Origin: Janthinobacterium sp. FW305-129
GTDB lineage: Bacteria > Pseudomonadota > Gammaproteobacteria > Burkholderiales > Burkholderiaceae_D
Assembly (NCBI RefSeq): GCF_020858115.1
Contig: NZ_JACYMM010000009.1
Coordinates: 81,758 to 145,757 of the forward strand
Reading direction: 5' to 3'
DNA length: 64,000 bases
Below, piece after piece: positions 1 through 8,708 of this stretch (its first letter is position 1; each line of letters begins with the position of its first letter). Made by a program: the position numbers and the translations under genes. The notes under the pieces were generated by a model. That model saw nothing but the letters and a program-made list of their open reading frames with translations, was not told the DNA's origin and did not search any database.

Positions 1-3000
1 TTGCCGCTCACGCTCAAGGCGTCGCCCTGCAGGCGGTCGTCGCCAAAGTTCACTTGCGCGCCCGTCGTGCCGTCATAGGTCTTGTTGATGCCGTTAAAAC
101 TCACATTCAGGGTGCGCGCCGTGATGTCTGCCGTGGTGCTGCCAGCATTTCCGTTGAGCACATAGTTGCCCGCGTCGGCACCCGTGAGGTGGCCCGTCGC
201 CACCTGATAATCGACCACTTTGCCAGTACCGGCATGCTTGTCGCGGAAACTGCCCAGCAAGCCGGCCATGGCGACCTGATCGCCCGTCACCAGGCCTTCG
301 AAGTAGCCGTTCAGGCCGGTTTGCAAGCTGCCGTCATAGACACGGCTCTGCGCGCCCGTGACGCCATAGTTCAGCAAGCGCGCCGTGATGTCCGCCGTGC
401 CCTCCAGCGTGGTCGCGGCCAGACTGTAGTTGCCCAGTTCATTGCCGCCCAGGACCAGGCCACTGGCATGCACGGCCTTGCCGCTGCCCGCATTCTTGTC
501 GAGGAAGGCGGCGCTGCCACTGATACTGAGGTTGTCACCTGCCACCACATTGCCCAGCACAAAACTGGCGCCATCGTAGCCCAGGGTGCCGTCATAGACC
601 TTGCCATTGCCGCCGAGACTCACCGTCAGCGCGCGCGGCGTGATGGCGAAGGTGGTCGTGCCGCCCATGGTGATGTCGTACTTGGTCGACCACAGGCCCG
701 TCGCCGCATAGCTGCCCACGTTGCGCGCGTTACCGTAGCCGAGGCTGCCATTCACGCCCGTATCTCCGTCGAGCAACCCGACATAGCCTATCGAACCGAG
801 GAAGGCTGCCAGCTGGCCATCGTAGACCTTGCCTGCGGCATTGCCCGAGAGGTTCACCTGCAGCGGCTTCAGGAAAGCCTTCAGCATCGGCGTCGTGTAG
901 CCTTCGTAGATACGCCATACGCTGTTGAAATTGTAGTCGTTGAAGCTGCCTTGCTGCTGCATCTGCGCCGTGCTTCGGCCGCTGGAGCCGCCGCCATCGC
1001 TCAGTACCAGCGACGTTTCATAATTGAAAAAGCCATAGGCGAACGGCGAACCGGTAGCCACGTGGCCGGCCACCGCGCCCACGGCCGCATAGCCGCTGCC
1101 GGTCACGGCGCCGCTGCTGAAGACATGGCTGACGCTGCCCGTGCTTTCACCGACCAGCCCGCCCATGTTTTCCCAGGGCAAGATGGAATCGGCATTGGCG
1201 GCCCGGCCCACGGCGCCGCTGGCATACGCATCATTGATACTGCCGCCGTTCAGGCCCACCAGGCCGCCGATGCTGCGCGCGCCGCTGACCTTGCCGGTGG
1301 CATAAGATTGACTCAGCGCGCCCTGGTTGTTGCCGACGAGGCCGCCGATCATCTCGCGCGCGCCCGTCACCACGCCGGTGGCATACGACGCCGCGATGCT
1401 GGCGCCGGATGCATTCCATCCGGCCAGGCCGCCGATGGCGCCGCCGCCATCGGCATTCACGCCGGTGACGGCGCCGCTGCTGGCGGATCTCGTGATGGCG
1501 CCGCCATTGCTGCCCACCAGGCCGCCGACATTGCTCTGGCCACTGACGGCCATGCTGCTGTTCACGCCGTCGATAGTACCGCTGACAACATTTCCCGCCA
1601 GCGCACCCACATTTGCCCTGCCGGCGACGCTGCCGCCGCTCAGGGTCAGATTACGCAAGGTGCCGCCCTGGACGGTGCCAAACAGGCCAGCCGCCGAACC
1701 GGGCAGCTGGCTGCGGTCGATCGTCAAATTGCTGAGGGTAAATCCGGCGCCATCAAATACGCCGGAAAAACCGCTGCCGCTGCCGCCAATCGGCACAAAA
1801 CCCTGGCCACTGTTCCAGTTCACGGTGCCGCTGGCGTCGATATTGCCGGCCAGACGATAGCTGTCTCCGAGGCCAAGGCTGCCGATGCCTTGCAAGCCAT
1901 ACATATCGGCGATCAGATAGGGCGAGGACGAGCCGCCGTCGCCACCGCTCGCGCGCAGGAAACTCCCCTGCGCAATGCTGAAGCCGCGCGCGGAAAACCC
2001 GGGCAGGCTGGCGCCGTTCTGCACCCAGCGGCCGCCATCGAGCAGGAAGTCGCCCCCCACGCTGACGGCGCCGCTCGCGCTGATGTTGCCGCCGGAAGCC
2101 AGGGTCAGGCCCTGCGCCACGCTGAGGGGGCCGTTCAGGTTGATATTGCCGCCTGTGCGCAGCACAAGTTGGTTCAGCTCGCCTTGCGACGCCAGGTCCA
2201 GCGCGCCCATGAGATTCACGACCCCGGCAAAACTGCCGCCGCCCACCTGGACGGTACCGGCGCTGATGGTTTTCAATTCCGCTTCGCTCAGTCCCAGGCT
2301 GTTGGCACTGTCCGCCGCCCCCGCACCCAGGGTGATCGTGCCCATGCTGGAAAGGCGGTTCAGGCTGACGCTGCCGCCCGCCGTGGCCGCTATCGATTGC
2401 GCGCCACCGCCCAGGCTCATATTGTCGGCAACCAGCTTGACTGCTCCGGCGGACAGGCCGCCGCCGCTGGCGACCGACAGCAGGCCAGCAGCCGTGGCGG
2501 CGATGCTGCCGCCGTCCTGGCGCAGCGCCAGCGTGTCCGATACGAGCACATTGCCGCCGCTTTCAAGCACCAGGTTTTTCACGCCGCCGCCCGCCGCGAC
2601 AATCGCCAGGTCGATCGCCTGCTCCACCGTCAGGTCGCCGCCGGTGGCGTTGCCGATATGCACGCTGCCGGCAGCGATGCGGTTCAGTTCGGCATTTGTC
2701 AGGCGCAGGCCGCTGCCGGCCTTGTCGCCCAGCACGATCTGCCGTCCCGCGCTGAACGCCTGCACGGTCACGCCGGCATTGCCGGCCGCGCCGCCAACAT
2801 TGATGGCGCCGTTGATGCTGATGTTGTCCGCCTCCAGCAGCACCGTCTGGCCGGTGACGCCGCTGCCCAGCAGCTGATCGCCGCTACCCGTCAGGTCGAT
2901 GGAACCACCGGCGACATTCGCGCGCAAGACCAGGTTGCCGTTACCGACATTGACCGAGCCGACGCCGAAAGTGACGCCGGCGCCGGACAGCCTGACGTCG

Positions 3001-4616
3001 CCATTGCCGCTGCCCAGCGCCGCGTTCAGGTTCACGTTCGAGCCGACGCCATAGGCCAGGCCCGCAGCCGCATCGTTGGCCGACAGCGTGATATGGCCGC
3101 CATTGGTGGTAATGGGCGCGTTGACATTGATGATCTCGCCCGCCTGCGCCGTTAAGCCCACCCCTTGCTGCGTGATGTTGATGGCGCTGTTGAAATTGAT
3201 GCGACGCAGGGCCTGCAAGGTGACGTCGCTGCTGGCACCGGAAATCAGGTCGGCGCCGATGTTGGCGTTGCCGGTCGACGGCGCGTCGGCGAACTGGTCG
3301 AAGTTGCTCAGCTGGCCGCCCGAACCGGCGACGATGGTGATATCGTAAGGATCGAGCAGCCAGTTGCCGCGCTTGCCGCGCGCCGCGCTGGTATTGACGC
3401 GGATGCCGTCGACGGCCAGGTAATGGCCGGACGTTTCCACGAAGCCGCCGTCGCCGCCCTGCGCCCCGCCGCGCGCGGAAATGCTGCCGTGCACCTGGGC
3501 CGATTCATTGCCCCAGGCGATGACCTTGCCGCCGTTGCCACTGACAATCGCATCCGCATTGACGCTGGCATCCTTGCCGACGAGTACTTGCCGCGCATTC
3601 TGCACGGCCGCGTTCTTGCCCTGGTAGTCGCCACCCAGCAAGACCGTACCGCCGCCCGCAGCGCCGCTGGCGTCGACTTTCGCATTGCCCAGCAGCCCCA
3701 CCTGTTCACCGAGTACCCGGATGTCGCCGCCCTTGCCGGCCGCGCCCGTGGCGCTGGTGACGCTGCCCGCTTCGAGCAGCGCCTTGCCGCTGGCCTTGAG
3801 CACGATCCTGCCGTTCTCGCCGACGACGGCGCTGTTGGCGTTGAGTACGCCGCGCTGGCTGACCAGCGCGCCGGCCATGCCGATGCTGCCGCCCTGGGCG
3901 ATGATCTGGCCCAGGTTCAGCGCCTGGTCGCTCGGTGCCGAGACCAGCACGCGCAATTGCGGATTGCCGGGATCGGCCAGCTGCACGCTGCGCCCGGCCG
4001 CCAGGATCACTTCGCCATTCGGCGCCGTGATGATGCCCGTGTTTTCCACGTTCGGCGCGATCAGCAGCACTTGCCCGCCCTTGCCGGCGTTGATCGTGCC
4101 CGCATTGGCGACGCCGCCGGCGATGGCCCCCGCCGTGAACTGGCGCTTGCTGGACAGAAAATCCTCGTTCGTCATGCCCAGGCTCGATGCCACCAGGCCA
4201 TTCACGTCCACTTTCGCGCCCTGGCCGAAGACGATGCCGTTCGGGTTGATCAGGAAGACCTTGCCGTTCGATTCGAGGCTGCCGAGGATCTTGCTGGGGT
4301 CTTGTCCCGTGATGCGGTTGAGCACGGCGCTATTGCCGTTTTGCTGGATGAAGCGCGTGATTTCGCCCGCATGAATGGAAAAGCTCTGCCAGTTGATGAT
4401 GGTGTTGGGCGTGTTCGTGATCGAGAAGATATTGCCCTGCTGGTTGAACGTCGCCTGTCCGTTGACCACCTGCGGCAAGGCGGGGTTGGCCTGCGCGGCG
4501 CCGAAACAGCCGGCCAGCAGCAGCGCCAGCGCCGTGCGGCGCAGCGGTAGCGCATGGGGTAATGAAAAGGATGGCGTCAGGATGAAAGCGGAGGCGTGCT
4601 GGACGTGGTTGTGCAT
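1..4616 (-). CDS. TpsA-type filamentous haemagglutinin-like exoprotein (partial, C-terminus beyond left edge)
   Basis: One uninterrupted minus-strand frame of about 1,538 codons leaves the window at position 1 without a stop. The start at 4616 has an AGGA eight bases upstream; an in-frame ATG at 4625 abuts that site and is less likely. The N-terminus has a long signal peptide ending near A-Q-A, then a TPS secretion domain with the conserved NPNGI motif (about residues 130-135). The middle is a glycine- and asparagine-rich beta-helix. GLUG-like repeats (I-G-G-L-V-G-x-N) lie around 1150-1580, and four YDG repeats near the left end. It begins 16 bases after the tpsB stop, so the two are surely co-transcribed. 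Known of the family: TpsA proteins are exported by their TpsB partner and act as adhesins, haemolysins or contact-dependent toxins. No toxin domain is visible here, so adhesin is the simplest guess. Confidence 0.88.
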   Translation of the reverse strand, partial: MHNHVQHASAFILTPSFSLPHALPLRRTALALLLAGCFGAAQANPALPQVVNGQATFNQQGNIFSITNTPNTIINWQSFSIHAGEITRFIQQNGNSAVLNRITGQDPSKILGSLESNGKVFLINPNGIVFGQGAKVDVNGLVASSLGMTNEDFLSSKRQFTAGAIAGGVANAGTINAGKGGQVLLIAPNVENTGIITAPNGEVILAAGRSVQLADPGNPQLRVLVSAPSDQALNLGQIIAQGGSIGMAGALVSQRGVLNANSAVVGENGRIVLKASGKALLEAGSVTSATGAAGKGGDIRVLGEQVGLLGNAKVDASGAAGGGTVLLGGDYQGKNAAVQNARQVLVGKDASVNADAIVSGNGGKVIAWGNESAQVHGSISARGGAQGGDGGFVETSGHYLAVDGIRVNTSAARGKRGNWLLDPYDITIVAGSGGQLSNFDQFADAPSTGNANIGADLISGASSDVTLQALRRINFNSAINITQQGVGLTAQAGEIINVNAPITTNGGHITLSANDAAAGLAYGVGSNVNLNAALGSGNGDVRLSGAGVTFGVGSVNVGNGNLVLRANVAGGSIDLTGSGDQLLGSGVTGQTVLLEADNISINGAINVGGAAGNAGVTVQAFSAGRQIVLGDKAGSGLRLTNAELNRIAAGSVHIGNATGGDLTVEQAIDLAIVAAGGGVKNLVLESGGNVLVSDTLALRQDGGSIAATAAGLLSVASGGGLSAGAVKLVADNMSLGGGAQSIAATAGGSVSLNRLSSMGTITLGAGAADSANSLGLSEAELKTISAGTVQVGGGSFAGVVNLMGALDLASQGELNQLVLRTGGNINLNGPLSVAQGLTLASGGNISASGAVSVGGDFLLDGGRWVQNGASLPGFSARGFSIAQGSFLRASGGDGGSSSPYLIADMYGLQGIGSLGLGDSYRLAGNIDASGTVNWNSGQGFVPIGGSGSGFSGVFDGAGFTLSNLTIDRSQLPGSAAGLFGTVQGGTLRNLTLSGGSVAGRANVGALAGNVVSGTIDGVNSSMAVSGQSNVGGLVGSNGGAITRSASSGAVTGVNADGGGAIGGLAGWNASGASIAASYATGVVTGAREMIGGLVGNNQGALSQSYATGKVSGARSIGGLVGLNGGSINDAYASGAVGRAANADSILPWENMGGLVGESTGSVSHVFSSGAVTGSGYAAVGAVAGHVATGSPFAYGFFNYETSLVLSDGGGSSGRSTAQMQQQGSFNDYNFNSVWRIYEGYTTPMLKAFLKPLQVNLSGNAAGKVYDGQLAAFLGSIGYVGLLDGDTGVNGSLGYGNARNVGSYAATGLWSTKYDITMGGTTTFAITPRALTVSLGGNGKVYDGTLGYDGASFVLGNVVAGDNLSISGSAAFLDKNAGSGKAVHASGLVLGGNELGNYSLAATTLEGTADITARLLNYGVTGAQSRVYDGSLQTGLNGYFEGLVTGDQVAMAGLLGSFRDKHAGTGKVVDYQVATGHLTGADAGNYVLNGNAGSTTADITARTLNVSFNGINKTYDGTTGAQVNFGDDRLQGDALSVSG
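69..824 (-). repeat. Four in-frame YDG repeats in the TpsA protein
   Basis: Within the TpsA frame the motif K/R-x-Y-D-G occurs at 816-824, 588-596, 330-338 and 69-77, spaced 228, 258 and 261 bases, about 76 to 87 residues. The repeats resemble the YDG/MBG-type beta modules found near the C-termini of large secreted adhesins. More copies may lie beyond the window edge. Confidence 0.7.
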
Positions 4617-4632
4617 GGTGTTCATCCTGATG

Positions 4633-6243
4633 CTAGTAGGCCAAGGCGAGGCGGAAATGCAGGCGGTTGGCGCCCCGCTGCCCCGTGTCGCCGCCATTGA
4701 CGACATGGGCGTAATCGAGTTGCAGATTGGCGTAGCGGCTCAACAGCAAACGCAGGCCGAGGCCGCCGCTGCTGATGCCTTGCGACGCGCTTTCGCCGGG
4801 CAGCGCATGGTTGCGCCGCAGCCAGGCCGTGTCATAGAAGGCCAGCGCGCGGCACTGGTAACCGAGCGCCTGGCCGCACCAGTTCGGCGTGTACAGTTCC
4901 AGGTTCAGGCTGGCGCCGGAATCATTCGATACCTCGCGCTCGGCAAAGCCGCGCACGGACGCCGCGCCGCCGGCGCCGAACTGCTCGCCCGGCACCAGCG
5001 CGTCCGGCGTGAGTTGCGCATTGACGAGCGTGCGCCATTGCCAGTCGCCATCCAGCACGCGCCCCAAGCTGGCACTCAGGCGCACCGTGTTATAGGCCGC
5101 CTTGGCATGCGCGCGCACGCGGTCGAAATCGGCTTGCGCGCCATGCTTGCCACCGGGAATATTGTGCGCGAAGGTGACGGCCACGCTGGTCTCGCCCGTG
5201 GGCACGGTCCAGCTGCCGATGTAACTGACGCTGAGCGGATGCACGGTGACGTCGGCGCCCAGTTCCATGCCGAACAATTGCACGCTGTTGCGGTACGCCT
5301 TGTAATCGACGCCGTACACGAGCTTGGGTTCGAAATCGCCGCTGCGGGCAAAGTTCTGGTTGTAGCGGATGCCGGCCATGCTGCCCTGGCCACTGACGGC
5401 CAGGTCGAAAATGCCGGCCGAGACGCTGCCCGAATCGACGTTCGAATAGTTGGCGAAAAAGTCCATCGAATCGCCCAGCGCATACAGCGGAAAATGGTAG
5501 CCGGCGCCATACACGCCCACCTTGTCCGGCTTTTCCAGGCTGCTCGTGTATTGCAGGCTGGCAACATGATCGCGGCCGAACAGGTTGGCATGCTGCAGCA
5601 CCACGCCCACATGTGTCTTGCCCGTTTGCGCATTGCCCGTATTGTCCACGTTGAGCATGGCTTTCCAGGGCTTGTCATCGGCCACCGTGACGATGGCATC
5701 GATGGCGCCCGCCGGCTCGTCGGCCTGCAGGCGCACTTCGATCTTGCGCGCCGGGTTTTCATTGGCCAGCTTCAGGCTTTGCGACAGGGCCGGCAAGTTC
5801 GGCGTCGCGCCTTCGCGCAGAGACGGCAAGGCGCGCCGCACGTTGGCCTCGTCGACCCAGGCATTGCCGCTGATAGCCACCTTGCCCAGCGGCGTTTGCA
5901 GCACGCTCAGACGCACCACGCCCCGTTCCAGTTCCTGCTCGGGCAGTTGCACCTGCACGGCGCTGTAGCCACGCCCGCGGTAAGCTCCTTCCAGCGCCTC
6001 GACGGCGCGGGCGATGTCGGAAAAATCGCGCTGCGCTCCCGTAAAGGGCGCCAGCAAGGCTTGCACCTGCGCGGACGTGAGCAGGGTATTGCCCTGGACG
6101 TCGAAGCGGCGGATATCGAAGCGCGGCACGCCGTCCTCCTGCGTGGCAGGAGCAGCTTCATCCATGGAAACAGCGGCGCCGGCGGCGCCGACGGCGAACA
6201 GCAGCGCGGAACCCGCAAGCAGGTGCACCAAACGATATGTCAT
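4633..6243 (-). CDS. TpsB outer-membrane transporter, ShlB/FhaC/HecB family
   Basis: The 536-residue product has a Sec signal peptide (cleavage near A-G-A-A, about residue 24), tandem POTRA-like segments (about 40-190, including the F-D-V-Q-G-N strand typical of POTRA_2) and a C-terminal 16-strand barrel region. The barrel carries the L6-loop motif V-R-G-F near residue 413 and ends in an aromatic residue (L-A-Y). Such proteins sit in the outer membrane and export one dedicated TpsA partner, which is encoded immediately downstream. The length matches the family, and I see no truncation. The upstream Shine-Dalgarno sequence is weak. Confidence 0.93.
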   Translation of the reverse strand: MTYRLVHLLAGSALLFAVGAAGAAVSMDEAAPATQEDGVPRFDIRRFDVQGNTLLTSAQVQALLAPFTGAQRDFSDIARAVEALEGAYRGRGYSAVQVQLPEQELERGVVRLSVLQTPLGKVAISGNAWVDEANVRRALPSLREGATPNLPALSQSLKLANENPARKIEVRLQADEPAGAIDAIVTVADDKPWKAMLNVDNTGNAQTGKTHVGVVLQHANLFGRDHVASLQYTSSLEKPDKVGVYGAGYHFPLYALGDSMDFFANYSNVDSGSVSAGIFDLAVSGQGSMAGIRYNQNFARSGDFEPKLVYGVDYKAYRNSVQLFGMELGADVTVHPLSVSYIGSWTVPTGETSVAVTFAHNIPGGKHGAQADFDRVRAHAKAAYNTVRLSASLGRVLDGDWQWRTLVNAQLTPDALVPGEQFGAGGAASVRGFAEREVSNDSGASLNLELYTPNWCGQALGYQCRALAFYDTAWLRRNHALPGESASQGISSGGLGLRLLLSRYANLQLDYAHVVNGGDTGQRGANRLHFRLALAY

Positions 6244-6395
6244 GTGAAGGATTTCTTGTGTAACAGGACAAGCGCGCGGCCCGCAGGCGCCAGCGTGTCC
6301 GGCAATGGATTGAAGACAAATTTTAGACGGCTTTTAGTTTCCAGTCAGAAATTTCTAACATTTCGCCCTGATTTTTATCGCAACGCAACAAACAG

Positions 6396-6444
6396 CGCGC
6401 CGGGAATGCTGAAAAAAGCCGCCATGGCAGTTTTTTCCGGCGCG
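6396..6444 (-). terminator. Large imperfect hairpin after the adenylate cyclase gene
   Basis: Outer arms CGCGCCGG (6396-6403) and CCGGCGCG (6437-6444) are perfect complements. Inside them an A6/T6 pair flanks GCCGCC-AT-GGCAG. The element lies between the cyclase stop and the tpsB start, so it could end cyclase transcription or be a REP-like palindrome. A clean terminal U-run is missing, hence the moderate confidence. Confidence 0.4.
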
Positions 6445-6452
6445 ACGACAGG

Positions 6453-8708
6453 CTATTTGCTGTGCAATTCCGTCACGCCATCCCAGCCGGCCGGCGGTGG
6501 CGCGTCGCGGTATTGCGCCAGGCGCGCCGCATAGAGCCGGTACAGGCCATCGTCGGGAAAGTCCGCCTGCAAGCGGGCCAGCTGCGCGCCAGCCGCCGCC
6601 CAGTCGCGCGCGCGCAGCCGGGCCAGCACCGCGTGCCAGCGCTCGATCTGCGCCAGTTCGGCCGCCGCGGCGCCGGCCAGCAGGCAGCGCGGCTCGAAGA
6701 TGGCCACCGCTTCCTGCTTGCCCAGCACGCGTATGCGATCGAGTTCGCGGTACAGGAATTGCGGGGCGGCCGCGCGCGTGGCCTCGCCCACCACGATGCC
6801 CACGCCATACAGCTTGCTGGCGCCCTCCAGGCGCGCGGCCAGGTTGACGCTGTCGCCCATCACGGTGTAGGCGCGGCGGATGCGCGAGCCCATGTCGCCC
6901 ACATGCATGGGCCCCGTATTGAGGCCGATGCCGATGCGCAGCGCCGGCCAGCCGCGCGCGCAAAACTGCTGGTTCAGCCGCGCCGCACTTTGCTGCATCA
7001 GCAGGGCGCTGGCCACGGCGCGGCTGGCGTGATCGCCAAAGGCGACGGGCGCGCCCCAGAACGCCATCACGGCGTCGCCGATGTATTTGTCCAGCGTGCC
7101 GCCGTGGCTGTCGCGGATATCTTCCGACATGGCCGTCAGGTATGCGTTGATGTATTCGCGCAGCGCGGCGGGCGCCAGCTGCTCGGAAATGGCCGTGAAA
7201 CCGCGCACGTCGGCAAACAGCACCGTCAGTTCGCGGTTCTCCCCCTCCATCGTGTAGCGCTGTGGATCGTCGGCCATCTCGGCCACCAGTTCAGGCGCCA
7301 CGTATTCGCCGAAACGGGCCACCAGCGCGCGGCCCTTGCGCACCTCGAAAAAATAGCCCCATGCCAGGTTGGCGATGAACAGCGCAAGGATCAGCAACAG
7401 CAGCACGGCGCCGCCCAGCACCAGGTCGTGCACGGCATACAGGTACAGGTTGATGCCGATGACGGCCGCCAGCGCGCCCACGCTGGCCAGCATCACGCCG
7501 GCCGGCGGCAGCACGGCCAGGGCGCCCGCCAGCAGCAGGCCGAACAGCACGAGCTGCACCAGTTCGAGCGCCAGCGCGTAGTCGGGCCGCGCCTTGAAGC
7601 GTCCGTCGAGCATGGACTTGATCAGGTTGGCGTGCACCTCCACTCCCGGATACTCGGCATTCACGGGCGTGGCACGGATATCGTTCAAGCCGGGCGCCGT
7701 GGTGCCCACCAGGACGATGGCGCCCTTCAACAGCGCGGGCGGCACCGTGCCGGCCAGCACGTCGGCAGCCGACACATAACGGAAGGCGCCGCCATCGGGA
7801 CCTCCCGCACCGCGGTACTGCACCGTGGTCGTCAAGGCTTCGCCGACAGGAATCGCCAGCGCGCCGCGCGGCGTGAACAGCATGATGTGTTCGAGGCCGC
7901 CGCTGGCCAGTTCGCGCGCCGACAGGGTATCGGCCGTGCCCGTGAAACGAGGGGCGATGGCGCGCGCCTGCAGGTAGACGGCGACGGTGGCCAGCGACAG
8001 CGACGGATAATAGCCGTCGCCGATGCGCTGCAACAGGGTCGAGGAACGCACGACGCCATCGGCATCGGTCAGCGCCGTGAAGATGCCGGCCCCCTGCGCG
8101 GCCGCCTGCAGGGGCGCGATATTGGCTTCGTAGCCGCGCGCCACGTAGGCCGTGACCGTGCGCCCGTTCAAGTCGGCGACGGTAAAGGCGGGCTTGGGCA
8201 GCACGCCCTTCCTTTGCTGCTCCGAGACGCTGTAGCCGAGCACCACGGGCTGGCCGCGCATGGCGCCTGCAAACAGGCCGTCGTAGTCCATGGCCGGGCG
8301 CAGTTTTTCCAGTTGCGCCGGCAAGCCGGGCACGCCGGCCAGTTCGCCGCGCGCCAGGCCTTGCAGCACGGCGTAGCCGGAACTGGTGTCCGCTTCGGGA
8401 AACGAGATATCGAAGCCCAGCGCAGACACGCCGTAATGGCCGGTGAGCTGGCTCACCAGGCGCGCCTGGATGTCGCGGCTCCAGGGAAAGCGGCCCACGC
8501 GTGCCAGGCTTTGCTCGTCGATGTCGACGATGACGATGCGGCGGTCCAGCTGCGGCGTTTCGGCCCGCATGCGCCAGTCGCCCAGCATGGCGTCGAGGCG
8601 GGCAATATTCTCATTCCCGGCCAGGCACAGGACAGCCGCCGCCAGCGTCAGCACGATGCCCAGCAGCGACCGTGCCCCGTGCTTGCGCCAGGCCAGCGGC
8701 AGCTTCAC
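6453..8708 (-). CDS. CHASE2-domain class III adenylate/guanylate cyclase
   Basis: The 751-residue membrane protein starts with GTG; the start overlaps the TGA of the HD-GYP gene (GTGA), so translation is probably coupled. Order: N-terminal membrane segment (about 15-31), extracytoplasmic CHASE2 sensor (about 35-365), membrane helices (about 378-452), then a class III cyclase domain. The domain keeps the metal-binding Asp of F-A-D-V-R-G-F-T (D500), D-K-Y-I-G-D (K541, D545) and V-N-L-A-A-R-L with the transition-state Asn and Arg. Lys541 favours ATP over GTP. It should make cAMP in response to a periplasmic signal, which cannot be named from sequence. Confidence 0.92.
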   Translation of the reverse strand: MKLPLAWRKHGARSLLGIVLTLAAAVLCLAGNENIARLDAMLGDWRMRAETPQLDRRIVIVDIDEQSLARVGRFPWSRDIQARLVSQLTGHYGVSALGFDISFPEADTSSGYAVLQGLARGELAGVPGLPAQLEKLRPAMDYDGLFAGAMRGQPVVLGYSVSEQQRKGVLPKPAFTVADLNGRTVTAYVARGYEANIAPLQAAAQGAGIFTALTDADGVVRSSTLLQRIGDGYYPSLSLATVAVYLQARAIAPRFTGTADTLSARELASGGLEHIMLFTPRGALAIPVGEALTTTVQYRGAGGPDGGAFRYVSAADVLAGTVPPALLKGAIVLVGTTAPGLNDIRATPVNAEYPGVEVHANLIKSMLDGRFKARPDYALALELVQLVLFGLLLAGALAVLPPAGVMLASVGALAAVIGINLYLYAVHDLVLGGAVLLLLILALFIANLAWGYFFEVRKGRALVARFGEYVAPELVAEMADDPQRYTMEGENRELTVLFADVRGFTAISEQLAPAALREYINAYLTAMSEDIRDSHGGTLDKYIGDAVMAFWGAPVAFGDHASRAVASALLMQQSAARLNQQFCARGWPALRIGIGLNTGPMHVGDMGSRIRRAYTVMGDSVNLAARLEGASKLYGVGIVVGEATRAAAPQFLYRELDRIRVLGKQEAVAIFEPRCLLAGAAAAELAQIERWHAVLARLRARDWAAAGAQLARLQADFPDDGLYRLYAARLAQYRDAPPPAGWDGVTELHSK

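Noticed and set aside
54-4550. Very long plus-strand open frames opposite the TpsA gene
   Set aside because: Their codons are aligned exactly with the TpsA codons on the other strand; they are open only because of high G+C codon bias. No start signals or recognisable domains.
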